A program made the translations under genes and the position numbers. Below the pieces are notes generated by a model that saw only the letters and a list, made by a program, of their open reading frames with translations, was not told the origin of the DNA and searched no databases. This document shows positions 35,260 through 42,597 of a stretch of 64,000 bases of DNA, piece by piece. Within the stretch, counting starts at the first letter, position 1. Each line of letters starts with the position of its first letter. Source of the DNA: Streptomyces guryensis (GTDB lineage: Bacteria > Actinomycetota > Actinomycetes > Streptomycetales > Streptomycetaceae); NCBI RefSeq assembly GCF_021261325.1, contig NZ_JAJSBI010000001.1:682001-746000 (forward strand). Reading direction: 5' to 3'.

Positions 35260-36078
35260 ATGGAGCAGGCACTGTGGACCCGCGCCCGCCTCGGCCGCAG
35301 CGGGCCGCCCCTCGACCTGCTGACCGCCCGCTTCCAGCAGCACGTCTACGCCCCGCACGCACACGCCGAGTACACCATCGGAGTCTGCGTCGGCGGCTCC
35401 GAGGTCATCGACTACCGCGGGGGCCACGTCCGCACCGGCCCCGGCTCGATCGTCGTCCTCGACCCCGGCGAGGTGCACACCGGCGGCCCCGAGACCACCA
35501 CCGACGGCTACGCCTACCGCGCCCTGTACGCCGACCCCGCCCTCCTCGCCGACGGCACCCTCGGCGGCGTGCCGCACTTCCGCGACCCCCTGATCGACGA
35601 CCCCGAGCTGGTCGCCGCCCTCCGCCTCGCCCACACGGAACTCAGCGCCTGCCCGGACCCGTTGGAGACGGAGTCCCGCCTCCCGTGGCTGCTGACGGCC
35701 CTGGCCCGCCGCCACTCCACAGCCCGCGCGGCCCCGGACGCGGTACCGGGCGCCGACCACATCGCTTTCGTGGTCCGCGACCGCCTGGCGGACGAACTGC
35801 TGGAGCCCCCGTCCCTGGCCGACCTCGCGCGGGACCTGGACCTGTCCCGCTACCAACTCCTGCGAGCCTTCCGTACGACGATGGGCATACCGCCGTACGC
35901 CTGGCTCGCCCAGCACCGGGTAACCCTGGCCCGCCGCCTCCTGGAGACGGGCCTGCGCCCCGCCGAGGTGGCCCCGCTCGTCGGCTTCGCGGACCAGGCG
36001 CACCTCACCCGCTGGTTCCGCCGGGTGCTCGGGGTGACTCCGGCGGCGTACCGCAACAGCGTTCAAGACGCCAGGTAG
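35260..36078 (+). CDS. AraC family transcriptional regulator
   Basis: Regulator of 272 residues. The N-terminal cupin effector domain has HVYAPHAHAEYTIGVCVGG and VVLDPGEVHTGG. Two helix-turn-helix motifs end the protein, from DLARDLDLSRYQLLRAFRTT to FADQAHLTRWFRRVLGVTPA. It is followed by an EamA-type transporter in the same direction 22 bases later. That is the classic arrangement of an AraC activator with an exporter it controls (LysE/YdcM-like pairs). Confidence 0.92.
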   Translation: MEQALWTRARLGRSGPPLDLLTARFQQHVYAPHAHAEYTIGVCVGGSEVIDYRGGHVRTGPGSIVVLDPGEVHTGGPETTTDGYAYRALYADPALLADGTLGGVPHFRDPLIDDPELVAALRLAHTELSACPDPLETESRLPWLLTALARRHSTARAAPDAVPGADHIAFVVRDRLADELLEPPSLADLARDLDLSRYQLLRAFRTTMGIPPYAWLAQHRVTLARRLLETGLRPAEVAPLVGFADQAHLTRWFRRVLGVTPAAYRNSVQDAR

Positions 36079-36100
36079 CCGGCGAGCCGATTCTGTCTGC

Positions 36101-37036
36101 ATGACTGCACGCGGCTGGTTCCTGTTCTCCCTGATGGGAGTCGTCTGGGGCATCCCCTACCTGATGATCAAGGTGGCGGTGGACGCCCCCCTCTCCCCGT
36201 CCGTGGTGGTCTTCACGCGCTGCGCCCTGGGTGCGGCCCTCCTCCTCCCCTTCGCGATACGGCAGGGCGGCCTGATCCGAACCGTCCGTTCGCACTGGCT
36301 GCCCATGCTGGCCTTCGCGTGCATCGAGATCATCGGCCCCTGGTTCACGCTCACGGACGCGGAACGGCACCTGTCGAGCTCCACGGCGGGCCTGCTGATC
36401 GCGGGCGTGCCGATCGTGGGTGTGGTGCTGGCCCGCTTCTTCGGCGACACGGAGAGGCTGGGGCTACGGCGAGGGGCAGGACTGGCGCTGGGCCTGGCGG
36501 GCGTCGGAGTCCTCACGGTCCCCCACCTCACCGGCGGCGACGCCCGCTCCCTCGGCGAGGTCATGCTGACGGTGCTGGGTTACGCGACGGCACCGTTGAT
36601 CGCGGCACGCTGGCTGAAGGAGGTCCCGACCCTGCAGCTGACGGCCCCGTGCCTGGCACTGGCGGCGGTCGTCTACGCAGCACCGGCGACGGCGACCTGG
36701 CCATCGTCCCTCCCGTCCGCCTCTGTCCTGACAGCCCTGATCGGCCTGGGAGTGATCTGCACGGCACTGGCGTTCGTGGCCTTCCTGGAACTGATCAAGG
36801 AGGTCGGTCCGACCCGCGCGACGGTGTTCACGTACGTCAACCCGGCGATAGCGGTGGCAGCGGGAGCCCTCTTCCTGAACGAGCCCTTCACCTTGGGCAT
36901 CGCGATCGCCTTCACCCTGATCCTGGCGGGCTCGGTCCTGGCGACGGCGGCCGCCGGTCCGGCGAAGGGCGGACGCCCGGTAGCATGGTCCACACGGCAG
37001 ACGAGCCGGGCGGACGGCCGCGTGGAGTCCCCTTGA
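36101..37036 (+). CDS. EamA/DMT family transporter
   Basis: Ten-helix drug/metabolite transporter of 311 residues with two EamA repeats. It begins MTARGWFLFSLMGVVWGIPY, and the second repeat ends FTYVNPAIAVAAGALFLNEP. The last 14 or so residues (STRQTSRADGRVESP) are encoded by the 5' end of RNase P RNA copy 1, so the reading frame runs about 40 bases into rnpB. It probably exports an amino acid or metabolite under the adjacent AraC regulator. Confidence 0.9.
   Translation: MTARGWFLFSLMGVVWGIPYLMIKVAVDAPLSPSVVVFTRCALGAALLLPFAIRQGGLIRTVRSHWLPMLAFACIEIIGPWFTLTDAERHLSSSTAGLLIAGVPIVGVVLARFFGDTERLGLRRGAGLALGLAGVGVLTVPHLTGGDARSLGEVMLTVLGYATAPLIAARWLKEVPTLQLTAPCLALAAVVYAAPATATWPSSLPSASVLTALIGLGVICTALAFVAFLELIKEVGPTRATVFTYVNPAIAVAAGALFLNEPFTLGIAIAFTLILAGSVLATAAAGPAKGGRPVAWSTRQTSRADGRVESP
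36981..36986 (+). promoter_or_regulatory. -10 element of rnpB copy 1
   Basis: TAGCAT lies ten bases before the first P1 base (36996). Copy 2 has TAACAT at the same distance. I see no clear -35 hexamer. Confidence 0.5.
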
Positions 37037-37403
37037 GGGGCTTCCCGAGGAACGTCCGGGCTCCACAGGGCAGGGTGGTGGCTAACGGCCACCCGGGGTG
37101 ACCCGCGGGACAGTGCCACAGAGAACAAACCGCCGGGGACCTCGGTCCTCGGTAAGGGTGAAACGGCGGTGTAAGAGACCACCAGTGCCCAGGGTGACCT
37201 GGGCAGCTAGGTAAACCCCACCCGGAGCAAGGTCAAAAGGAGCGCCGTAAAAAGCGCTCTGCGGGGACGTTCGAGGGCTGCCCGCCCGAGCCCCCGGGTA
37301 GACCGCACGAGGCCGGTGGCAACACCGGCCCTAGATGGATGGCCGTCTCCCCGGCTGCCGCGAGGCGGTTGGGTGACAGAACCCGGCGTAGCATCCGAGT
37401 ATC
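36996..37403 (+). ncRNA. rnpB: RNase P RNA, copy 1 (altered 3' end)
   Basis: Actinobacterial type-A RNase P RNA, the catalytic subunit that matures tRNA 5' ends. Conserved core blocks are CGAGGAACGTCCGGGCTCC, ACAGGGCAGGGTG, GGTAAGGGTGAAACGG, GTAAACCCCACCCGGAGCAA and GGCCCTAGATGGATGGCC. The 5' strand of P1 (GGCAGACGAG) is normal. After ACCCGGCGTA (37381-37390) the sequence becomes GCATCCGAGTATCG instead of the strand that should close P1. The 3' boundary is therefore approximate, and the copy may be impaired. No terminator follows directly; the nearest hairpin is at 37569-37610. Confidence 0.93.
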
Positions 37404-37568
37404 GTTCCCACCCGGCATAAGCGCAGGTCAGAGCGTGTGTGGCAAAGGGAAGTCGGCAGGCCGGGTCGAATCCGGGTCGAATTTCGCCGTGCGAGTGCGG
37501 AGTGACGTTCGCCGACTGAGGCGCCAATCGTCGAAAGCGCTGTGACCAGCGGAAAAGCGTCGGACAGT
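37404..37568. other. Junction sequence between rnpB copy 1 and nuclease gene
   Basis: About 165 bases unlike anything following copy 2. It contains a direct repeat GGGTCGAAT/GGGTCGAATTT around 37467-37482 that resembles a T-arm, but no tRNA cloverleaf can be drawn. I see no gene. It is the most likely place for an element end. Confidence 0.4.
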
Positions 37569-37610
37569 CAGACACCTCGGACGATATAAAAATATCGTCC
37601 GAGGTGTCTG
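37569..37610. promoter_or_regulatory. Perfect 19-bp-arm hairpin before nuclease gene
   Basis: CAGACACCTCGGACGATAT (37569-37587) pairs exactly with 37592-37610 across an AAAA loop, 69 bases before the nuclease start. There is no U-run after it. It could terminate rnpB copy 1, act as an operator, or be an element end. Confidence 0.7.
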
Positions 37611-37678
37611 GCTTGGTCAAATGCGGATGATCTGGACATCGGTGCGGCTCTGTCAGACCTCGCTCGTATCCTCACGCC

Positions 37679-39733
37679 GTGATCGCAGCTCAAGGTTCAG
37701 ACGCGTCCGGGAGTGACGGGTCAGCACTCGCCGCCTGGCCACCTCGGCCAGCACCGCTTGACACCGGGAGTGGTGGGCGTGAGGACCGGTTACGGATGCT
37801 TCGACAGATGCGGTCCGTCTGGGACGACTTCAACGGGGCCCACCGTGAGCTGATCAAGAAGGAAGTGGCAGTGGCCCGGGCCCGGCAGGCCGAGGTCGTC
37901 GCTTACTGGAATCGGCACAAGGTCACGGTCATGGGTCGGTGGCGCAGCCGTATCGGTGGGCGTGGAGAAATGACCGTGGCGGACATCCCGGAGGTCGCAG
38001 CGCAGTGGCACCGAGACAACGTCGTCCGTCCTGAGAATGTCTTGGCGACGACTCAAAGGCGAGGCGAGGCCAGTCCGTTCCGGTGGCAATGCCCCCTTGG
38101 CTTCGGTCATGAGCCGTGGCCGGCCTGGCCCAAGGACCGCATCCGGAAAGGTTCGGGGTGCCCCGAGTGCCGGCGCTTGATCCGGCTCGCGGACCTTCCG
38201 GCGCTGGCCGCTCAGTATCGTGGAGAGAGACCAACGAGCGACATCACCCACGCTTCGCACGAGAGTGTGCCGTGGATCTGCCGGACGTGGGCAGTCGATC
38301 CAAATACCGGAGTGTGGTGGCCAGTTGAGCATCGTTTCGAGGCGGTGGTTAAAGAGCGGGCTCTTCAGGGGAATGGCTGTCTGGTGTGTGCGGGGTACGT
38401 GATCGACGATACGAACTCACTGTTCACCTGGTTCCCGGAAATCGCTGACGAGCTGGATGCTCCGGACCTTGACCCGCGTCGGCTGCCGACGAGCCAGCAC
38501 AACGTGTCGCAAAAGCATGCTGCCGCAGCGGGCAATCGGGGCGTGTACGCGACCCTGTCTTGGCGATGCCGTCATGGCCACGGCTGGGAAGCCACGGTCC
38601 TCAACCGTGTCCAGGGCACCGGCTGCCGCAAGTGCTCGACCTCTGGGATATCGAAGGAGCAGGTCCGGCTGGTGGCTGAACTCGCGGGACTCATCGACCT
38701 CGTACCGCCGGAGAGCCAGGATCCACGGCTGCCGGACGGTGCGCCCGACTTCGCCTCGCACCGTCTCACCGTTCCGCCCGAGCACAAGCCGGCCCGCTGG
38801 CGCTACAAGGACGTCGAGGTCGACGCCGTCTTCCATCTGCCTCACGGTGTCCGCGTAGGCCTCGAGTACGACGGAGCTTTCCACCACTCGACCAGACAGC
38901 GGGACCGCCGCCAGTACGAGAACGACAAGAGCCGGGTACTGGTCGCAGCGGGGCTCCTGGACCTGCTCATACACGTGAGAATCGGCGATCTGCCGGAGAT
39001 GGACTCTCCCCACGCCCTGGTCGTAGCGGTGCCCGAACGGGCCACGGCCTACCAGCAGGCCAGTGCGGTGGCCTCGGCCCTCGCGATGCGTTTTCCCGAG
39101 GCTGTGCCCGGCCTGGACGCGTACCTCACTGGTGGCACCGCCCGGCATCAGGCCGCTGCTGATGCCTACATCGCCGCGGTGTGGGGCGAGGTGCGTCCTC
39201 CGCGCCGAAAGCCGAAGAAGGCGGGCCCGCCGACACCGCGCCGCCTCTCACCAACAGCACCGCATGCGGACAGCCTGTTGTCACCCGTTTCCGAGCCGTA
39301 CCGGAATCCAGAAAGCCCAGACCAGATCGTCCGCGACTACCAGTGCGGGTGCGGCAATCCCGAGATCTTCACTGCTGTCCAGTCCCAGGTCACTTCTGGA
39401 AACACCCGTAGTTGCGGATGTTTGGCCACACAGGCCAGGCGGCGTCAGCGATCAGCTGTCTCCGGGCCCGAGACGCACGCAGTCCGAGCCTGGGCTCAGC
39501 AACGGGGGATACCCACCGGTCGCAGCGGACGAGTCCCGGACCGGGTGACTGCTTCCTACCGGCTCGACCAGGCCAGGCGTAACGACCTGCTCGGCCCGGA
39601 CGGGCTGCTCGACGAGGGACGCGTTCGCGAGTGGGCGGTGTCCGTAGGCCGCCAGCTGGGCGCGAGGGGCAGGGTGACCGGCGAGTTGTGGCTCGACTAC
39701 TCCACAAAGCCGGAGCCGCTCGTCGGCCGCTGA
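37679..39733 (+). CDS. Zinc-ribbon / Vsr-like nuclease / Lsr2-tail protein flanked by rnpB copies
   Basis: Protein of 684 residues, not assignable to a named family. Domains in order: N-terminal helical segment (about 35-90). Three zinc ribbons of DUF4379 type, with cysteines C138/C161/C164, C201/C234/C237 and C297/C316/C319 (for example SWRCRHGHGWEATVLNRV). A PD-(D/E)XK/Vsr-like core at about 375-437: D378, E380, D382, then GLEYDGAFHH (E396, D398, H402, H403), D416-K417 and LLIHVR. A CxC...CGC knuckle follows (C556, C558, C579, C581). Two Lsr2-like DNA-binding tails close it: VRAWAQQRG with RSGR at 615-618, and VREWAVSVG with ARGR at 662-665. Start GTG at 37679; ATG at 37796 is possible. Predicted role: DNA endonuclease for homing or defence. 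Confidence 0.8.
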   Translation: MIAAQGSDASGSDGSALAAWPPRPAPLDTGSGGREDRLRMLRQMRSVWDDFNGAHRELIKKEVAVARARQAEVVAYWNRHKVTVMGRWRSRIGGRGEMTVADIPEVAAQWHRDNVVRPENVLATTQRRGEASPFRWQCPLGFGHEPWPAWPKDRIRKGSGCPECRRLIRLADLPALAAQYRGERPTSDITHASHESVPWICRTWAVDPNTGVWWPVEHRFEAVVKERALQGNGCLVCAGYVIDDTNSLFTWFPEIADELDAPDLDPRRLPTSQHNVSQKHAAAAGNRGVYATLSWRCRHGHGWEATVLNRVQGTGCRKCSTSGISKEQVRLVAELAGLIDLVPPESQDPRLPDGAPDFASHRLTVPPEHKPARWRYKDVEVDAVFHLPHGVRVGLEYDGAFHHSTRQRDRRQYENDKSRVLVAAGLLDLLIHVRIGDLPEMDSPHALVVAVPERATAYQQASAVASALAMRFPEAVPGLDAYLTGGTARHQAAADAYIAAVWGEVRPPRRKPKKAGPPTPRRLSPTAPHADSLLSPVSEPYRNPESPDQIVRDYQCGCGNPEIFTAVQSQVTSGNTRSCGCLATQARRRQRSAVSGPETHAVRAWAQQRGIPTGRSGRVPDRVTASYRLDQARRNDLLGPDGLLDEGRVREWAVSVGRQLGARGRVTGELWLDYSTKPEPLVGR

Positions 39734-39764
39734 TCGACGAGACAAGGAGCCGCGCCTGGTCGGC

Positions 39765-39770
39765 TAACAT
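39765..39770 (+). promoter_or_regulatory. -10 element of rnpB copy 2
   Basis: TAACAT lies ten bases before the first P1 base and 32 bases after the nuclease stop. The promoter therefore travels with copy 2. Confidence 0.5.
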
Positions 39771-39779
39771 GGTCGACAC

Positions 39780-40193
39780 GGCAGACGAGCCGGGCGGACG
39801 GCCGCGTGAAGTCCCCCAGGGGGCTTCCCGAGGAACGTCCGGACTCCACAGGGCAGGGTGGTGGCTAACGGCCACCCGGGGTGACCCGCGGGACAGTGCC
39901 ACAGAAAACAGACCGCCGGGGACCTCGGTCCTCGGTAAGGGTGAAACGGTGGTGTAAGAGACCACCAGCGCCTGAGGTGACTCAGGCGGCTAGGTAAACC
40001 CCACCCGGAGCAAGGTCAAAAGGAGCCGCCGTAAGAAGCGGCTCTGCGCGGACGTTCGAGGGCTGCCCGCCCGAGTCCGCGGGTAGACCGCACGAGGCCG
40101 ACGGCAACGTCGGCCCTAGATGGATGGCCGTCTCCCCGGCCGCCGCGAGGCAGCCGGTTGACAAAATCCGGCGTACAGCCCGACTCGTCTGCC
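39780..40193 (+). ncRNA. rnpB: RNase P RNA, copy 2 (complete)
   Basis: Complete type-A RNase P RNA of 414 nucleotides. P1 is formed by GGCAGACGAG (39780-39789) with CTCGTCTGCC (40184-40193), a perfect pairing that copy 1 lacks. The core carries ACAGAAAACAGACCGCC and CAGCGCCTGAGGTGACTCAG. Differences from copy 1 are mostly paired within helices, for example 39969-39988 against 37186-37205. This indicates selection on structure and independent evolution of the copies. A strong terminator follows. It is probably the copy that supplies functional RNase P. Confidence 0.96.
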
Positions 40194-40198
40194 ATTAG

Positions 40199-40232
40199 GG
40201 CTCTGACCTGGCCATATGGCCAGGTCAGAGCC
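40199..40232 (+). terminator. rnpB copy 2 terminator (perfect palindrome)
   Basis: GGCTCTGACCTGGCCAT and its exact complement form a 34-bp palindrome six bases after the RNA's 3' end, followed by TTTCGTT. Confidence 0.88.
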
Positions 40233-40320
40233 TTTCGTTGCATCTCGGCACATCCCGCTTCTACCTGGGAGTTCCTGGGAGGTCCCGTGCACCGGCGCGG
40301 GGTGCTGGGCCGTGGGTTCG

Positions 40321-40490
40321 ATGAGTGATGTCACCGAGCCGGCGGAGGGGGCTGGTGGGAGCCGGGGCTTCGATCTGGACGCGTGGATTTGCGTCGCTGT
40401 GCTCTGGTCGTGGCCGGGGTCGCCGCGTATGCCTCGTACCTGCACCAGCGGAGTTCGCGCTGCAGGGCGGAGCCGACACCTATCAGTCGT
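40321..40490 (+). pseudogene. DUF2637 (Spd/AICE-type) membrane protein fragment
   Basis: N-terminal fragment starting MSDVTEPAEGAG then GFDLDAW. After a frame change the family sequence continues as RCALVVAGVAAYASYLHQR, and after another as FALQGGADT. DUF2637 proteins are typical of actinomycete integrative and conjugative elements and plasmids. Two frameshifts and loss of the rest show it is dead. Confidence 0.6.
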
Positions 40491-40608
40491 GAGGGTCAAT
40501 CTCCCCCTTCCGGCTGTGCCGCATGACGGTCGCGCACTGCTGTCTGGAGTTGGCGACCTGACGTGTCCATTTCCAGCCAAGGTGAGGGATTCTACTAACG
40601 AGGCACGA

Positions 40609-40704
40609 GTGCCGCCGGAGGACATCGCCGGTGTAGCGCTGTTCTTGGCGTCGGAAAAGGCGGCGTTCATCAACGGAGCCATTCTGCTGGTCGACGGCGG
40701 CGAT
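40609..40704 (+). pseudogene. SDR C-terminal fragment
   Basis: About 32 codons, PPEDIAGVALFLASEKAAFI followed by NGAILLVDGG, match the C-terminal end of classical short-chain dehydrogenases. The catalytic part is absent. Confidence 0.7.
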
Positions 40705-40709
40705 CTCGT

Positions 40710-41020
40710 TCATGAGTCCTCACCGCGGCGATTCACGAGCATCGATATCACGGCAGTCAGGTTGCCCTTGGCCAGCCGGACCGGGTGATCGACGACGCGG
40801 GTGTCCGGGGGGAAGCTGAACTGGAACTTCATGTCTTCGATGTGGCGGGCCAGGCCGTCGGTGTAGTGGCCGTCGGGCCAGTGCGCCCGGACGTTCTTCG
40901 CGCGGCTCTCGCCCAGGCGGTCCCACTTCTGGCCTGAGAAGACGACGAAGTCCAGTTCGTCGAAGGTCTCCAGATTGCGCCGCTCCTCGTGGGTCAGGTG
41001 CTTGGGGTAGGAGTCAGCGG
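40710..41020 (-). pseudogene. Ester cyclase (SnoaL-like) fragment
   Basis: About 100 codons reading SYPKHLTHEERRNLETFDEL, WDRLGESRAKNVRAHWPDGH and FPPDTRVVDHPVRLAKGNLT. This matches the SnoaL-like ester cyclase family. The 5' end is lost and the C-terminal part becomes unrelated (SMLVNRRGEDS). Confidence 0.65.
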
Positions 41021-41146
41021 TTCACCTGTCGCCCAGCAGACCATCAGGCAGAACGCGGTGTAGCCACCGGTGTCGTCCTGGCAGAACGTGCGGAAGCCAT
41101 CTCCGTTCAGGTTGCGTCGAGGAATGGGCTGCGTGGTGGTGGTCAT
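40994..41146 (-). CDS. Short downstream ORF (50 aa), doubtful
   Basis: Begins MTTTTQPIPRRNLNGDGFRT, with its ATG overlapping the monooxygenase stop by four bases (ATGA). It runs out of frame into the ester cyclase fragment. It is probably the start of a gene whose remainder was replaced by recombination. Function unknown. Confidence 0.35.
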   Translation of the reverse strand: MTTTTQPIPRRNLNGDGFRTFCQDDTGGYTAFCLMVCWATGEPLTPTPST

Positions 41147-42483
41147 GACCGGGCCGGCTTCGTGAGACGCGGGTCCAGGCCATACTGCTCGTGGGCGCCG
41201 AGGTTCTCGCGCAGTGTGGAGCCTTCGTAGTCGTCGTGGAACAGGCCGCGTTCCTGCAGGATCGGGACGACCTGGTCGACGAAGGCGTCGAAGCCGTCGT
41301 GGTAGCTGTCGACGGCGATCGAGAAGCCGTCGCAGGCACCTGCCTCGAACCACTGCCGCATGTGGTCGGCCACGTCGGCGGCGGTGCCGGCGACCACCGG
41401 GTGGTAGTCGATGACGCCGTGGGCGAGCACGTCGCGCAGGGTCCAGCCTTGCCGGGCCACTTCGAGGGCGCGGGCGGAGCGCGGGTCGTGCGGGCTGGGT
41501 ACGGCATCGGCGAGCTGGTCCGCCGTCAGCGGCTCGTCGAGCTGGCCGGGGTCGAGCGGGAGGCCGATCATGGCGCCGAGGTAGCGGACGCGTTGGTTCA
41601 GGTCGACGACCTCGTCCAGGAAGCGGCGCCGCTGAAGGGCGGCCTGGCGGGAGGGGGCGATGGTCGGCATGAAGCCGGCGAGCATCTTCACCTCCTCCGG
41701 GTCGCGTCCGGCGCGCTTGGCGGCGTCCCGCAGGGCCTGGCGCTGGGCCCGGGCGTCCTCGATGGTGTACGGGTTGGCGTAGACGCCACTGGCGTAGCGG
41801 CCCGCGAGTTCCAGGCCGTAACTGCCGCCGCCTGCCTGGAAGATGACCGGCTGGCCCTGCTCGGACGGGGGGATGGGCAGCGGGCCACGGGAGGCGGCGT
41901 GCTTGCCCTGCAGGTTGACCGGCTGGATCTTGTCCATGTCGGCGAACCGCTTGCCGTCGACGTCGAGCAGCCAGGCGTCCTTCTCCCAGCTGCCCCACAG
42001 CCCCTGCACGATCTGGATGACCTCGTGGGCACGCTCGTACTTCTCCGCGCGCGGCGGGATCGTCGCGCCGAAGTTCGCCGCGGCGGCGGGGTCGGAGGTG
42101 GTCACCGCGTTCCAGCCGGCCCGGCCGTGACTGATCACGTCCAGGGCCTTGAACTGGCGAGCGAGATTGTAGGGCTCGGTGAACGTGGTGGAGGCGGTGG
42201 TGACCAGGCCGATCCGCTCGGTCTCACGCGCGAGGACGGTAAGGATCAGCAGCGGGTCGATCATGTGGTGCGGGGCATGGTGGTCGAGGTCGACGTCCAG
42301 GACCGGGGTGTCCGCGATGAACAGCAACTGGATCTTGCCGCGCTCGGCGGCCTGCGCGTAACGCACGAACTGGTCCATGTCCGTGTAGCTGTTCAGGTTC
42401 GCACCCGGCAGCCGCCAGGCCCCTGGGGCGGCTCCGTATCCGCCGCTGAACTGCATGCCCAGGATCATCTGTCGGCTTGTCAT
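41143..42483 (-). CDS. FMN-dependent monooxygenase (NtaA/SnaA/DszA family)
   Basis: Luciferase-like flavin monooxygenase of 446 residues that uses reduced FMN from a separate reductase. The family segment SHGRAGWNAVTTSDPAAAAN is present, with HHMIDPLLILTVLARETERI and the long insertion GSWEKDAWLLDVDGKRFADM. Members attack nitrilotriacetate, sulfones and alkanesulfonates. The nitroreductase-family gene just upstream could be a redox partner (inference). Substrate unknown. Confidence 0.9.
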   Translation of the reverse strand: MTSRQMILGMQFSGGYGAAPGAWRLPGANLNSYTDMDQFVRYAQAAERGKIQLLFIADTPVLDVDLDHHAPHHMIDPLLILTVLARETERIGLVTTASTTFTEPYNLARQFKALDVISHGRAGWNAVTTSDPAAAANFGATIPPRAEKYERAHEVIQIVQGLWGSWEKDAWLLDVDGKRFADMDKIQPVNLQGKHAASRGPLPIPPSEQGQPVIFQAGGGSYGLELAGRYASGVYANPYTIEDARAQRQALRDAAKRAGRDPEEVKMLAGFMPTIAPSRQAALQRRRFLDEVVDLNQRVRYLGAMIGLPLDPGQLDEPLTADQLADAVPSPHDPRSARALEVARQGWTLRDVLAHGVIDYHPVVAGTAADVADHMRQWFEAGACDGFSIAVDSYHDGFDAFVDQVVPILQERGLFHDDYEGSTLRENLGAHEQYGLDPRLTKPARS

Positions 42484-42535
42484 GGTTACTCCTCAGACGA
42501 GGTGGTGAGAAACGGAGTATGTCTCCGATGCGGGC

Positions 42536-42574
42536 GCCGGGCCCGGGCCGGCCGAGTGGCGGCCCGGGCCCGGC
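42536..42574 (-). terminator. GC hairpin terminator
   Basis: GCCGGGCCCGGGCCG (42536-42550) pairs perfectly with 42560-42574. It lies 24 bases after the nitroreductase stop and before the monooxygenase gene. Confidence 0.7.
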
Positions 42575-42597
42575 GCCGGATGGTTCCGGCGGGCGGA

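Noticed and set aside
37440..37490. tRNA-like T-arm (CCGGGTCGAATCCGG) after rnpB copy 1
   Set aside because: No acceptor, D-arm or anticodon arm can be paired around it, and the loop lacks the usual TTC.
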